Origin: Thalassorhabdomicrobium marinisediminis
Lineage (GTDB): Bacteria > Pseudomonadota > Alphaproteobacteria > Rhodobacterales > Rhodobacteraceae
NCBI RefSeq assembly: GCF_003072065.1
Contig: NZ_QCYG01000006.1
Span: forward strand, 1-64,000
Reading direction: 5' to 3'
DNA: 64,000 nt
The notes under the pieces are model-generated. The model did not search any database, had not been told where the DNA came from, and worked only from the letters and a program-made list of their open reading frames with translations. A program made the translations under genes and the position numbers. Positions 37,220 through 48,343 of the stretch are shown here, one piece after another; positions within the stretch are counted from its first letter, which is position 1, and every line of letters begins with the position of its first letter.

Positions 37220-38680
37220 ATGACCCCCCTTGAGACCTTCAAAGCATCCCTGTCCCGCGCCGACGTGCACGATCATATCCGCAGCGGGCTGATCGGGGAG
37301 GACGTGAAGATCGACGGGCCGTTCGGGCCGAAGCCGCTGGTCTATGCGGATTACGTCGCCTCCGGGCGGGCTTTGACGCAGGTTGAGGATTTCATCCGCG
37401 ATCAGGTGCTGCCCTACTACGCGAACACCCACACCCAAGCGTCGTTCTGCGGCGAATACATGACCAAGCTGCGAGAAGCCGCGCGGGCGGAGATCGCCCG
37501 TTTGACCAACGCTGGGGTGGGCACCAGCGTGGTCTTCACCGGTGCGGGCTCGACGGCGGGGATCAACCGGATTGCCGGTCTGCTCGACCTCGCGCCCCTG
37601 GTCGCGGCCGGGGAGCGTGTGGTGGTTCTGACCGGCCCTTACGAGCATCATTCGAACATCCTGCCGTGGCGCGAAACCGGGGCCGAGGTGATCGAGATCG
37701 CCGAAGCGGTGGGCGGCGGCGTTGACCTCTCTGACCTGGACCGCGCGCTGCGGGACGCGCAGGGCGCGGCGCGGATCGTCGGCACCTTCTCGGCGGCGTC
37801 CAACGTGACAGGTCTGCGCACCGACACGGACGCGGTGACGCGGCTGCTCAAGGCGCACGGGGCGCTCGCGGTTTGGGACTACGGCTGCGCAGGCCCCTAT
37901 TGCGAGATGGACATGCGGCCCGGAACCGACGCGGAAAAGGACGCCATCGTCTGCTCGATCCACAAGTTCCCCGGCGGACCGGGCGCCAGCGGCGTCGCCG
38001 TGATCCGCGACGCCATTGCCACCCGCGCGGTGCCCACGCTGCCCGGCGGCGGCACGGTCAGCTTCGTGTCGCCCTGGGGGCATGTCTATTCCGACCGGCT
38101 TGCCGCGCGGGAAGAGGGGGGCACGCCGAACGTGATCGGCGATATTCGCGCCGCCCTCGCCATGCTGGTGAAAGAGGCTTTGGGCCAGCATTGGCTGACC
38201 GCACGCCAGACCGAGCTGCGCGAACGCGCGCTTGCGGTCTGGTCCAGGAACGACCGAATCGAGCTTCTGGGCCAGCGCGGGGCAGATGCGCTGCCGATCT
38301 TTTCGTTCCGGTTGACCGACGGGACCGGCGCGCCCGTGCACCACCAGTTCTTCACCCGCCTGCTCAGCGACCTGACCGGGGTTCAGGCCCGCGGCGGCTG
38401 CGCTTGCGCGGGGCCTTACGGCCACCGTCTGCTGGGTCTGGACAAGACGGATTCCGACGCCACGATCGCAGCACTGGAACGGGGCGAGGAAACCGCCAAA
38501 CCGGGTTGGGTGCGCCTGAACCTGTCGGCGTTGATGAGCGATGAGAAGGTCGATTTCGTCATCCGTGCGGTGGACGATCTGGCGCGTCGGGCGTCGGACT
38601 ATGCCGATCGCTATCAAGTCGATCCGCAAACCGCGCGGTTCAAGGCGCGCACCGAAGCGGCGACCCCTCTGGCGTCCTAG
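37220..38680 (+). CDS. Aminotransferase class V-fold PLP enzyme
   Basis: The 486-residue PLP enzyme belongs to the class V/cysteine desulfurase-like superfamily: VYADYVASGRALTQVEDFI near residue 40, FTGAGSTAGINR near 105, GPYEHHSNILPWRE near 140, the PLP-lysine in CSIHKFPGGPGASG near 252 and RGGCACAGPYGH near 390. The last resembles the cysteine-bearing loop of desulfurases, but this longer family is uncharacterised and may act on another amino acid. The divergent Lrp regulator suggests amino-acid-responsive expression. Confidence 0.82.
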   Translation: MTPLETFKASLSRADVHDHIRSGLIGEDVKIDGPFGPKPLVYADYVASGRALTQVEDFIRDQVLPYYANTHTQASFCGEYMTKLREAARAEIARLTNAGVGTSVVFTGAGSTAGINRIAGLLDLAPLVAAGERVVVLTGPYEHHSNILPWRETGAEVIEIAEAVGGGVDLSDLDRALRDAQGAARIVGTFSAASNVTGLRTDTDAVTRLLKAHGALAVWDYGCAGPYCEMDMRPGTDAEKDAIVCSIHKFPGGPGASGVAVIRDAIATRAVPTLPGGGTVSFVSPWGHVYSDRLAAREEGGTPNVIGDIRAALAMLVKEALGQHWLTARQTELRERALAVWSRNDRIELLGQRGADALPIFSFRLTDGTGAPVHHQFFTRLLSDLTGVQARGGCACAGPYGHRLLGLDKTDSDATIAALERGEETAKPGWVRLNLSALMSDEKVDFVIRAVDDLARRASDYADRYQVDPQTARFKARTEAATPLAS

Positions 38681-38774
38681 CGCCCGCAAACCCCAAGCCC
38701 GGGCACAACACGCGTGGATCGGCGAAACCGCCGCTTGAATTCCCCGTGCGTTGCCCATTAAAAGAAGCGCGTGC

Positions 38775-40254
<1,480 letters not shown>

Positions 40255-40274
40255 CGACATTTCGCACAGACAGG

Positions 40275-40298
40275 CGACCGCCCGGGGCCGGGCGGTCG
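40275..40298. terminator. GC hairpin after gdhA
   Basis: A perfect 11-bp inverted repeat (CGACCGCCCGG / CCGGGCGGTCG) with a 2-base centre lies 20 bp after gdhA. No T-run follows, so it may be a weak or Rho-assisted terminator or an RNA-stabilising 3' end. Confidence 0.5.
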
Positions 40299-40403
40299 GC
40301 TGGCGACTGACGGACGGGCTGCGGATTTTCGCACTTTTGTGTGAAAGCCGACAACCAAATCCGGCCTGCCGCGTTGTCCTGATGACACAAAGGAGAATGC
40401 GAC

Positions 40404-40697
40404 ATGGCCGACAAGAAGAACATCGACAGCACACAGCCCCAGTCCGAGGTCACCCCCGAGACCGAGAATCTGACCATCGTGACCCCGGGCGAAGAGCGTG
40501 ACATCCGCAAAGAGCCGCGCGACCGCGATGATCCGCCGGTCGCCGATCTGGCCCGCGAACTGCCGCCGGAGATCAAGGATGCGGTGCGCCGCGAAGGCGA
40601 TTGGGCCGGGGATCCGGGGCGCCACGACGGCGACGACACGCAAGAGGTGTCCGGCGCCCTGAGCGATCTTGAGAACGACCGGGACGCCGAAGAATAA
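40404..40697 (+). CDS. Small acidic hydrophilic protein, unknown function
   Basis: The 97-residue protein is strongly acidic, rich in Asp, Glu, Arg and Pro, and has no hydrophobic core, so it is probably disordered. It contains the short helix-like stretch ARELPPEIKDAVRREG. AAGGAG lies about 8 bases before the ATG, and codon use matches its neighbours, which supports a real gene. It meets the following minus-strand gene tail to tail with no gap. I know of no named family. Confidence 0.65.
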   Translation: MADKKNIDSTQPQSEVTPETENLTIVTPGEERDIRKEPRDRDDPPVADLARELPPEIKDAVRREGDWAGDPGRHDGDDTQEVSGALSDLENDRDAEE

Positions 40698-41945
40698 TCA
40701 GCGGTCGAGAATATCCGCCATCACACTCAGGAACCGGGCCACTTCGGTTTCTGAGTTGTAGTGGCACATGGAGACCCGCACCGCCGCCCCTTGACCCAAT
40801 GGGTCAAGAATGTTGCCGCTGTAGTGGTCCGCCTTGCGCACGTGGGTGCGGATGCCTTCCTTGTTCAGGGCTTCGACGATGTCGGCCGCGGCGACATCAT
40901 CCGACCAGAAACAGACCAGCCCTTCCCGCGCCGGATTGTCGGCACCTCCGACGACATAAATGCCGGCCATTTCGGTCAATCCCTTGAGATTGCCGGTGCC
41001 GTTCAGCATGGCATCCGTCAGCGTCTTTTCGTGGGCATTTATCGCAGCACCTGCGGCTTCGATCCGGCCGCGGCGGGAGTCAGCATCGCTCACCTCAGCG
41101 CCAAGCCAGTCGAAGTAGTCCACCACGTCGCGGAACGTGGCATAGGCCCCGGTGTCGCGGGTGCCGAATTCCCAATTCGCCTCGGGTCCGCCCAGAAGCT
41201 GCTCGGGCCCCAACGCGGTCAACCGGTCGCTGACCCATGCGACGCCGTAGCCGTGGCGCGAGAATACCTTGTAGGGGGAGACCACGTAGCCATCCACATC
41301 CGCGGCCGTCAGGTCCACCAACCCGTGCGATGCATGTTGGATGCCATCGACGATGATGAAACATTCGGGCGCCACCGCGCGGATCGCTTTCGTGATTGCG
41401 GGAAGGTCCATGCCCATCCCGGTGACGGGCGACGTGTGCAGGATCGTCGCGACCTTGGTGTCCGGCGTCACGGCTTCGGCATAGGCCTCGGCGGTGACCA
41501 GACCCTGCGCGTCGTCGTGGGGCACGAGGCGATAGTCGCGGCCCAGCTTCTTGGCCCAGTGATCCATCGCCGAGCGAGAGGCCGGGTGTTCGACGGTCGA
41601 GCCCAGCAGCACGCCGCCTTCGGTGCCCGTCACCGCCGTGCGGATCAGGCGAAACAGCAGTTCGGTGCCGCTTTCGCCCACGAAAACCTGCCCGTGATCC
41701 ACGCCGAACCAGTCTATCGCCGCCACCTTAGCTTCGGCGATGACGTCCATCAGCGCCTGGGCCGCCGGATTGGCGCGGCCCTGATTGTCGGGGATCGCGG
41801 CGAATTTCGCGCTGGTCTCGACGGCGGATTTCAGCGTCAGCGCGCCGCCCGCGTTCTCGAAGAACACACGCGGGCCCTGAAACGGACAGCTGTCCACATG
41901 GGCAAATTTCGACCGGATCGTTTCGAGCAAATCGGGGGTAATCAT
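40698..41945 (-). CDS. Cysteine desulfurase-like / class V aminotransferase
   Basis: This 415-residue PLP enzyme has FFENAGGALTLKS near residue 28, GESGTELLFRLIR near 90, an active region HTSPVTGMGMDLPAI, the Asp-containing IVDGIQHASHG near 198 and the PLP-lysine in VSPYKVFSRHGYG near 223. It fits the cysteine-desulfurase-like subfamily of class V enzymes, but no cysteine-bearing desulfurase loop is evident, so desulfurase activity is uncertain. It is a separate lineage from the class V enzyme at 37220. Confidence 0.82.
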   Translation of the reverse strand: MITPDLLETIRSKFAHVDSCPFQGPRVFFENAGGALTLKSAVETSAKFAAIPDNQGRANPAAQALMDVIAEAKVAAIDWFGVDHGQVFVGESGTELLFRLIRTAVTGTEGGVLLGSTVEHPASRSAMDHWAKKLGRDYRLVPHDDAQGLVTAEAYAEAVTPDTKVATILHTSPVTGMGMDLPAITKAIRAVAPECFIIVDGIQHASHGLVDLTAADVDGYVVSPYKVFSRHGYGVAWVSDRLTALGPEQLLGGPEANWEFGTRDTGAYATFRDVVDYFDWLGAEVSDADSRRGRIEAAGAAINAHEKTLTDAMLNGTGNLKGLTEMAGIYVVGGADNPAREGLVCFWSDDVAAADIVEALNKEGIRTHVRKADHYSGNILDPLGQGAAVRVSMCHYNSETEVARFLSVMADILDR

Positions 41946-42006
41946 GGCAAATCTCCTTGCCGTGACTTGACCCGATCAGCAGCGAAGATGCCAGCCCGAA
42001 TCCGGC

Positions 42007-42321
42007 CTACATTTCCATCATTTCGGCGACTTCGACCGAGCCGCTGCCGTCTTTCACCATGGGGTTCTTGGCCGCGTGGGCGCAGGCGGCCTCATAGCTG
42101 TCGCACGACAGGACCGTATAGCCCGAGACCGGGTTGGCGCCGCCGTTTTCCACGTGTCCATCGGCGCTGACCGTGTGGGACTTGCCCACCGGCGCACCGG
42201 GATCGACGACCGCATCGCCCATGCCCTGATACCATTCCCCCCAAGCCGCCATGGCCTTTTCCCCCTCTTCAGGGGTCTCGGGCATGCCGCCGCCGTGATA
42301 GATCAACAAGAATTTCGCCAT
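42007..42321 (-). CDS. YCII-related domain protein
   Basis: The 104-residue protein fits the YCII/DGPF ferredoxin-like fold: KFLLIYHGGG at the N terminus, a helix AMAAWGEWYQGMG, then GAPVGKSHTV, SGYTVLSCDSYEAACAHA and a short C-terminal E-V-A-E-M-M. Such proteins are small, dimeric and mostly uncharacterised. The start at 42321 matches the family and the open frame upstream does not. It lies about 60 bp from the 5'-upstream class V gene end and 70 bp from trhO. Confidence 0.83.
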   Translation of the reverse strand: MAKFLLIYHGGGMPETPEEGEKAMAAWGEWYQGMGDAVVDPGAPVGKSHTVSADGHVENGGANPVSGYTVLSCDSYEAACAHAAKNPMVKDGSGSVEVAEMMEM

Positions 42322-42391
42322 GGGTCCGCTCCTTTGTTGTGCAGGGGTCCATTTAACGCCACTTTTGCTGAGTCGCGCAAATCGGGGCGGC

Positions 42392-43303
42392 TTAGGGACG
42401 CTTCGGCCCAACGTGCGCCTCGCCCCGCTGGGCGGCAAGGGCGATCTGCTTCTGACGCTCGCGGAAGCGGTCCTTGTCGCGCTCGGAGGTCTCGTCGATG
42501 CATTGGTGGCAAGACACGCCCAGCTCGAAGCCGGGGCGATCCCGATCCTCGGGCAAGAGAGGGCGGCGGCAGGCGTAGCACAGGATGTGGGGGCCTTCCT
42601 TCAAGCCGTGACCGACGCTGACACGCGCGTCAAAGACGAAGCACTCCCCGTCCCATGTGCTGTCTTCTTGCGGGACCTCTTCGAGGTATTTCAGGATGCC
42701 GCCCTTGAGGTGATAGACATCCTCGACCCCCTGACCGATCAGGTAGTTGGTCGATTTCTCGCAGCGGATGCCGCCGGTGCAGAACATCGCGATGCGCTTG
42801 TTGTGGAAGCGGTGCTTGTTGGCCTCCCACCATGCGGGGAATTCGCCGAAGCTCTTGGTTTCGGGGTCGATTGCGCCGTCGAAGGTGCCGATTGCCACTT
42901 CGTAATCGTTGCGCGTGTCGATCACGGCCACGTCCGGGGCGGTGATCAAAGCGTTCCAGTCGGCAGGCTCAACGTAGTGGCCGACGCTGGCCGTGGGGTC
43001 CACGTCCGGCTGGCCCATGGTCACGATCTCACGTTTGAGGCGCACCTTCATGCGGTTGAAGGGTGGCACGCTGGCGGTGCTTTCCTTCCATTCGAGGTCG
43101 GCGCAGCCGGGCAGGGCGCGGATATGGGCCAATACCGCGTCGATCCCACCGCGCGATCCGGCGATGGTGCCGTTGATCCCCTCGCGGGCCAGAAGCAGCG
43201 TGCCCATCACGCCGTGCGCCTCACACACCGAGGCCAGCGGCCCCTTGAGCGCGGCAGGGTCGGGGAAGGGCGTGAAATGATAGAGCGCGGCAACGATATA
43301 CAT
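42392..43303 (-). CDS. trhO: tRNA uridine(34) hydroxylase TrhO (rhodanese family, YceA)
   Basis: TrhO hydroxylates U34 of certain tRNAs to 5-hydroxyuridine using oxygen. The N-terminal acylphosphatase-like domain ([13 protein letters not shown], then [16 protein letters not shown]) precedes a rhodanese domain with [15 protein letters not shown] near residue 126 and the catalytic loop [12 protein letters not shown] (Cys near 173). A C-terminal cysteine cluster ([15 protein letters not shown]) may bind zinc. The 303-residue length is normal. It is divergent from pncA across an 86-bp gap. Confidence 0.93.
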   Translation of the reverse strand: MYIVAALYHFTPFPDPAALKGPLASVCEAHGVMGTLLLAREGINGTIAGSRGGIDAVLAHIRALPGCADLEWKESTASVPPFNRMKVRLKREIVTMGQPDVDPTASVGHYVEPADWNALITAPDVAVIDTRNDYEVAIGTFDGAIDPETKSFGEFPAWWEANKHRFHNKRIAMFCTGGIRCEKSTNYLIGQGVEDVYHLKGGILKYLEEVPQEDSTWDGECFVFDARVSVGHGLKEGPHILCYACRRPLLPEDRDRPGFELGVSCHQCIDETSERDKDRFRERQKQIALAAQRGEAHVGPKRP

Positions 43304-43389
43304 GGCGTTCCAATACTGCGTTGCACCGGCGCGCTCAACCCGTAGGGTAGGCGCAAATCATCTGACCTTTTTTACCTCCGAGGCCCGCC

Positions 43390-43989
43390 ATGACCCATGC
43401 TCTTATCGTGATCGACGTTCAAAACGACTTCTGCCCCGGCGGCGCGCTGGCCGTGACGGGGGGCGACGACATTGTGCCCGGCCTGAACGCGTTGATGGAG
43501 GATTTCGACGCGGTGATCCTGACGCAGGACTATCACCCGGCGGGGCATTCCTCATTCGCGAGCACCCACGGCGTTGACCCGATGACCGTGACGGAGATGC
43601 CCTACGGCCCGCAGGTGCTCTGGCCCGATCACTGCGTCATCGGCAGCCCGGGCGTGGCCTTTCACAAGGACCTCGACACCAGCCGCGCCGACATGATCCT
43701 GCGCAAGGGGTTCAATCCAGCCATCGACAGCTACTCGGCGTTCTTCGAGAATGACCACAGCACGCCCACGGGGCTTGAGGGGTATCTGCGCACGCGGGGC
43801 ATCGAGCGGCTGACCCTTGCGGGTCTTGCCACGGACTTCTGTGTGAATTTCTCGGCGGTAGACGCGGCGAAACTGGGGTTTGAGGTGACGGTGCGCACCG
43901 ACCTGTCCCGCGCCATTGATTTTGACGGCAGCCTTGCCGCCGCGACGGCTGGAATGGCCGCCGCCGGGGTCACGCTGTCTGACGGTTAG
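43390..43989 (+). CDS. pncA: Nicotinamidase
   Basis: PncA deamidates nicotinamide to nicotinate in NAD salvage. The 199-residue isochorismatase-fold protein has the catalytic Asp in VIDVQNDFCPGG (Asp9), metal-binding DYHPAGHSSF near residue 48, the lysine in LRKGFN near 101 and the nucleophile Cys in LATDFCVNFSA near 144. pncB, the next enzyme, is encoded about 1.3 kb downstream on the same strand. Confidence 0.94.
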   Translation: MTHALIVIDVQNDFCPGGALAVTGGDDIVPGLNALMEDFDAVILTQDYHPAGHSSFASTHGVDPMTVTEMPYGPQVLWPDHCVIGSPGVAFHKDLDTSRADMILRKGFNPAIDSYSAFFENDHSTPTGLEGYLRTRGIERLTLAGLATDFCVNFSAVDAAKLGFEVTVRTDLSRAIDFDGSLAAATAGMAAAGVTLSDG

Positions 43990-44076
43990 CGCGCCGGCAC
44001 GACAATCCGCCGCAGTTGTCCGACCCGGTCCGGGAACTACCTCATGGGAAACGCCCCAGACCGGAAAGGACAGATC

Positions 44077-44496
44077 ATGACGGACACCAAGGATTACGGC
44101 GCCGAGCCCTTCGTCGTCGATATCGAGAAGGACACGCTGGACAACACCAATTTCCGCACCACGCGCTGGACCGGACACAACCTGCAGCTCACCCTGATGA
44201 CGATCCCCGTGGGCGGCGACATCGGGCTTGAGGTGCATGAGGGCAACGACCAGTTCCTGCGCCTTGAGCAGGGACGCGGACGTGTGCAGATGGGCCAGAG
44301 CAAGGATAACCTGGACTACGACAAAGAGGTTGGCGACGATTGGGCCGTCTTCGTGCCTGCGGGCATGTGGCACAATATCACCAACATCGGGGAAGAGCCG
44401 CTCAAGCTTTACGCGATCTACGGCCCGCCGGATCACCGCCACGGCACGGTCCATGCAACCCAGGAAGATTCCGAGAACGACCCCCACGAACACTAA
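44077..44496 (+). CDS. Single-domain cupin protein
   Basis: The 139-residue protein has the cupin metal-binding motifs: G-x-x-x-x-L-E-V-H-E-G-N-D-Q-F near residue 47 and FVPAGMWHNITN near 92. His and Glu ligands are present (H in EVHEG, E in RLEQG, H in MWHNI), so it should bind a divalent metal; the substrate is unknown. GGAAAGGA precedes the start at 44077, preferred over the upstream ATG at 44044. It lies between pncA and a DUF2585 gene on the same strand. Confidence 0.85.
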   Translation: MTDTKDYGAEPFVVDIEKDTLDNTNFRTTRWTGHNLQLTLMTIPVGGDIGLEVHEGNDQFLRLEQGRGRVQMGQSKDNLDYDKEVGDDWAVFVPAGMWHNITNIGEEPLKLYAIYGPPDHRHGTVHATQEDSENDPHEH

Positions 44497-44497
44497 A

Positions 44498-44530
44498 GCA
44501 GGCGGCCCCCGCCCCGGGGGCACCGCCTGC
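44498..44530. terminator. Long GC hairpin after the cupin gene
   Basis: GCAGGCGG...CCGCCTGC with an inner CCCCCG/CGGGGG arm forms a long stem just after the cupin stop codon. No T-run follows on either strand, so efficient intrinsic termination is uncertain. Confidence 0.5.
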
Positions 44531-44603
44531 GGTGCGGGTCGCCACACTCTTGCCGCAATTGCTGCCTAATCTGCGCCGGCAGAACAAACAGCAGGAGCCG
44601 TAA

Positions 44604-45227
44604 GTGGCCCGCACGATCCTATTCCTTGTGGCCCTTCTGGGGGTGCCCCTCATCGGTGTGACCCTTTGGGCCTGGGGGCAGCCGCTCATTTGCACCTGCG
44701 GGACCGTCCGGCTCTGGGTGCCCTCGATTTTCAGCAGCGAAAACTCGCAACATATTGCGGACTGGTACACGCTCAGCCACATCCTGCACGGCATGCTCAT
44801 CCCGCTTCTGGGCCGCGTGGTCTTCCCGCGTTTGGGCTTCAACGTGCTCTTCGCCATTGCCATCGTCACCGGGATCGGGTGGGAGATCATCGAACATACC
44901 GATTGGGTGCTGAACGCCTTCCGTGCCACGACGATCAACCGGGGCTATCTGGGTGACAGTGTCCTGAACGCGGTGATGGACTACGTCTTCATGATGGCCG
45001 GGTTCTTCGCCGCGCTTGCGCTGCCGATCTGGCTGGTCGTCGCCGCGATGCTGGCGCTGGAACTTATCGCCGGGCTGATCGGCCGCGACAACCTTACCCT
45101 TTCGACCATCCAGCTGATCGCCCCCATCGACGCCATCGACAATTGGCAGCAAGAGCTGAACCCCGATCGGGGGAAGCCCTTGACGCACTTGGGCGCCGAT
45201 GAACCATTGCTTTTCCTTCCGGCCTGA
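44604..45227 (+). CDS. DUF2585 membrane protein
   Basis: The 207-residue inner-membrane protein has four to five hydrophobic segments (about residues 3-22, 68-90, 94-112, 130-165) and the DUF2585/UPF0314 signatures GQPLICTCGTVRLW, NSQHIADWYTLSHILHG, GWEIIEHTDWVL and GDSVLNAVMDY. The conserved His and Asp residues in membrane segments suggest an enzyme or transporter, but the family is uncharacterised. The start is GTG at 44604 with AGGAG about 9 bases upstream. It lies 51 bp before pncB. Confidence 0.88.
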   Translation: MARTILFLVALLGVPLIGVTLWAWGQPLICTCGTVRLWVPSIFSSENSQHIADWYTLSHILHGMLIPLLGRVVFPRLGFNVLFAIAIVTGIGWEIIEHTDWVLNAFRATTINRGYLGDSVLNAVMDYVFMMAGFFAALALPIWLVVAAMLALELIAGLIGRDNLTLSTIQLIAPIDAIDNWQQELNPDRGKPLTHLGADEPLLFLPA

Positions 45228-45278
45228 TGTCGGCTAGACAAGCCGCGCGGGGATTGGCGCGCATTTAAGGGGAAGAAT

Positions 45279-46571
45279 ATGGTCGATATCGCGACTCGGG
45301 TCTGGAACCACAAATGGAAGATTGACCCGATTGTGCGGTCGCTGATCGACACGGACTTCTACAAGCTTCTGATGTGTCAGTCGGTGTTTCGCAACAAGCC
45401 GGACACAAATGTCACCTTTTCGCTGATCAACCGCACCAAATCCGTGCGGCTGGCCGATCTGGTGGACGAGGGGGAGCTGCGCGAGCAGTTGGATCATGTG
45501 CGCTCGCTCTCGCTGTCGCGGGGCGAGTCCACATGGATGCGGGGCAACACGTTCTACGGCAAACGCTCCATGTTCTCGCCCGAGTTCATGGACTGGTTCG
45601 AACAGCTCCGCCTGCCGCCCTATCATCTGGAAAAGCGCGACGGGCAGTATGAGCTCACGTTCGAGGGGAAATGGCCCGAGGTGATGCTGTGGGAGATCCC
45701 GGCGCTGGCCATCCTGATGGAGCTGCGGTCGCGCGCCGTGCTGACGGAGATGGGCCGCTTCGAGTTGCAGGTGCTCTACGCCCGCGCCATGACGAAACTG
45801 TGGGAGAAGGTCGAGAAGCTGCGCCCGCTGGAGGATCTGCGCGTGGCGGATTTCGGCACCCGGCGGCGGCATTCCTTCCTGTGGCAGGACTGGTGCGTCC
45901 GCGCCATGCAAGAGGGGCTGGGCACGCGGTTCACCGGCACGTCCAACTGCCTGATCGCCAAGAACCGCGACCTTGAGGCCATCGGCACCAACGCCCACGA
46001 GCTGCCCATGGTCTATGCCGCGCTGGCCGGGGATGACGCGGCACTGGCCCGCGCACCCTATGACGTGCTGTCGGACTGGCACGACGAGCACGACGGCAAC
46101 CTGCGCATCATCCTGCCCGACACCTATGGCACGCAGGGCTTTCTGGACAACGCGCCCGACTGGCTCGCGGGGTGGACGGGCATCCGCGTGGACAGCGGCG
46201 ACCCCGCCACCGGCGCCGAACGCGCCATTGAATGGTGGAAGTCGCGGGGTGAGGACCCGATGGAGAAACTTGTGATCTTCTCGGACGGGCTGGACGCCGA
46301 CAAGATCGTCGCCCTGCACAACCAGTTCCGCGGCCGCACCAAGGTCAGCTTCGGCTGGGGCACGATGCTCACCAACGATTTCAAAGGCTTGACCGAAGGC
46401 GACACGCTCGCCCCGTTCTCACTGGTCTGCAAGGCGGTCGAGGCCAACGGCCAGCCCACGGTGAAGCTGAGCGACAATCCGAACAAGGCGATGGGGCCGG
46501 ACGCGGAGATCGAGCGGTATAAGCGGGTGTTCGGGGTCGGCGCGCAGGAGCGGGTGGAGGTTGTGGTTTGA
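45279..46571 (+). CDS. pncB: Nicotinate phosphoribosyltransferase
   Basis: PncB joins nicotinate and PRPP, with ATP hydrolysis, into nicotinate mononucleotide, the substrate of NadD. The 430-residue protein has the N-terminal [29 protein letters not shown] (with the phosphohistidine-type His near residue 194), GTSNCLIAK, and the barrel strand VDSGDP near 307. Spacing and strand suggest a pncA-cupin-DUF2585-pncB gene group. Confidence 0.95.
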   Translation: MVDIATRVWNHKWKIDPIVRSLIDTDFYKLLMCQSVFRNKPDTNVTFSLINRTKSVRLADLVDEGELREQLDHVRSLSLSRGESTWMRGNTFYGKRSMFSPEFMDWFEQLRLPPYHLEKRDGQYELTFEGKWPEVMLWEIPALAILMELRSRAVLTEMGRFELQVLYARAMTKLWEKVEKLRPLEDLRVADFGTRRRHSFLWQDWCVRAMQEGLGTRFTGTSNCLIAKNRDLEAIGTNAHELPMVYAALAGDDAALARAPYDVLSDWHDEHDGNLRIILPDTYGTQGFLDNAPDWLAGWTGIRVDSGDPATGAERAIEWWKSRGEDPMEKLVIFSDGLDADKIVALHNQFRGRTKVSFGWGTMLTNDFKGLTEGDTLAPFSLVCKAVEANGQPTVKLSDNPNKAMGPDAEIERYKRVFGVGAQERVEVVV

Positions 46572-46737
46572 GGGTAAGCCTAGAACGGCCCATAGTCTCG
46601 TCTGTAGAGAACGGCGGCAACTAGACCGACTTGGGCAAGGCTAGAAATCGTATGGGCGTCCGATACTAAGTTCATATCTTCATACTTTACAGTTAGTCAG
46701 TATAAATAGGATTTTAGCGGCGCTAACAGGAAGAGCC

Positions 46738-48099
46738 CTAACTGTTTACACACAACGTGTTTCCGGTCGTTTCATTCAATACACATTGCATTGATTGTTG
46801 CTTCGATATTCGGCTGCCAGATTCGCCATTGATTCGAACAAATTCACTTGTTTCACCATACGAGGTCGCGCCAATGTCTACGATCGTTCGAGCACCAGAT
46901 GGCCAATCGAACACATGCCGTGTCAGAGGACGGCTGCTCTGCGCTAGGAAAATCACGCTGTGAAGACAAGGATCGCTGTCGGTTACCTCGTTGGATGAAT
47001 CCCAGATTTCGCATTGCGCGATCCGTCGAGCATCCGCGCCCAAACCATCGCTTAGCCCAAGTGTCCGGAATTCCGTTTTGGGATGCAGAAGCACCGTAGT
47101 ATTATAGTTCCTCATTCCATACTGTACAGTACATGCGCCCACGTAGGTATCGGTGGTTCCATCATAGCCACAGACAGCGACATAGTTGTTCTGCATTGCT
47201 ACTTTGCAACCCACGCCCGAATATCCTGCCCGGATCGAGGCGACATCTTCTGTCTGTCCTACCACTGCAAGAGGCGCGTTTGCGAATATTTCAACATTGT
47301 AGGCGTTTAAAGGGTCGAAGTCGTAGACCGCATCCCCCAAGAGTCCGTCATTCCCGTTCAATTCCGATGGCAACGCCACTGGATATGCAAGCGCATTTTC
47401 GCACGCATACTGCGGTTTCCTGGCCCCCGGCGGGGTATCGGGTAGACCATCTAAGAAAATACGCCACCGCTCTGCTTCCTCTACCGTAGTAACGTAGAAC
47501 ATCTCCGATCCTGGCGTACCGGTTATCTTCGCCATTAGTTCAGCCTCGATCATGCGCGCTGTACCCCATGGCTCGCGAGTGTTCGCCAAAGTGAAGATAT
47601 CGAAAACCGTCTCAACGCCCAGCCTATACACACTTTCAATGTCATCGGACGTGTAAGAACGGGCTTCATCTGCTTCAAGATATGGACGGTGAAACCCGAG
47701 CTGTGAACGGTAGTGCATAGTCCGACTCAGCCCTGCCACCTCGCTGCCTCTGTAATTACCCATCATAAACATGATGGCGCAAATGGAAGCACACACATCA
47801 CCATCTCCAATGTATGTGCTGATCCCGTTCTCCATGATGAAACGAGCCATCTTCAAGCCCTCGATCACGCTACCCCCCGGGCTATCAAGGCACAGCACTG
47901 ACTCCGAAGTGCTTTCCCCATTATGCACTAACAGATGACCGGACAGCGCCATCAGTCGCGCGGCGTCGCCGTGTGTAATCTCGCCATCAATTTCCACGAG
48001 GCAGTCGCGTGTTTGCGTAGTTCTGATGTCAGCAGCGTTGGATGCATTAGCAACGAAAAGCGTGCTGACCGTGACAATTATCCAAACGAATGAAACCAT
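46738..48099 (-). CDS. Secreted ClpP-fold protein (COG3904-like) with extra C-terminal region
   Basis: A signal peptide (about residues 1-23, cleavage near NAA-D) leads to a ClpP/crotonase-fold domain (about 30-190). It has the oxyanion-type DSPGGS (72-77), a likely catalytic serine in CASIC (Ser105) and a histidine in LGFHRPY (His137). This pattern fits COG3904-like periplasmic ClpP relatives. Residues 190-453 form a cysteine-rich C-terminal region of unknown fold. Lower GC than the flanks and AT-rich gaps on both sides suggest recent acquisition. Protease activity is inferred only. Confidence 0.72.
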   Translation of the reverse strand: MVSFVWIIVTVSTLFVANASNAADIRTTQTRDCLVEIDGEITHGDAARLMALSGHLLVHNGESTSESVLCLDSPGGSVIEGLKMARFIMENGISTYIGDGDVCASICAIMFMMGNYRGSEVAGLSRTMHYRSQLGFHRPYLEADEARSYTSDDIESVYRLGVETVFDIFTLANTREPWGTARMIEAELMAKITGTPGSEMFYVTTVEEAERWRIFLDGLPDTPPGARKPQYACENALAYPVALPSELNGNDGLLGDAVYDFDPLNAYNVEIFANAPLAVVGQTEDVASIRAGYSGVGCKVAMQNNYVAVCGYDGTTDTYVGACTVQYGMRNYNTTVLLHPKTEFRTLGLSDGLGADARRIAQCEIWDSSNEVTDSDPCLHSVIFLAQSSRPLTRHVFDWPSGARTIVDIGATSYGETSEFVRINGESGSRISKQQSMQCVLNETTGNTLCVNS

Positions 48100-48290
48100 T
48101 GCTGTTTAATCACCTCAAGCGGCAGCGCTATATTAAAGGCACAGTATCTATCATGCTAGCTAGACACTGACGTGGCAAGCTGTACTTAATAGTGCTGGAA
48201 TAGACTGTAGGTTTCTGCAGCGAATTAACGCTTTGTCCGCATGTCGGACACTGGCTTAAATATATTGGGCGACGTTAGTCCCCCCCCAAC

Positions 48291-48321
48291 AAAAAAGCGC
48301 CACGGTCCCCCGCAGCGCTCC
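48291..48321 (-). terminator. Terminator of the 48344 gene
   Basis: On the minus strand AGCGCTGCGG pairs with CCGTGGCGCT (two wobble pairs, loop GGGA) and TTTTTT follows. The rest of the 48100-48343 gap is AT-rich and shows no gene; it must also hold the promoter of the upstream-starting COG3904-like gene. Confidence 0.8.
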
Positions 48322-48343
48322 CTCACCTCAACCCGAGCAAACC

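Noticed and set aside
36797-38758. 653-codon minus-strand open frame over the class V aminotransferase
   Set aside because: Shadow frame; the real genes on both strands here (Lrp and the PLP enzyme) have family motifs.
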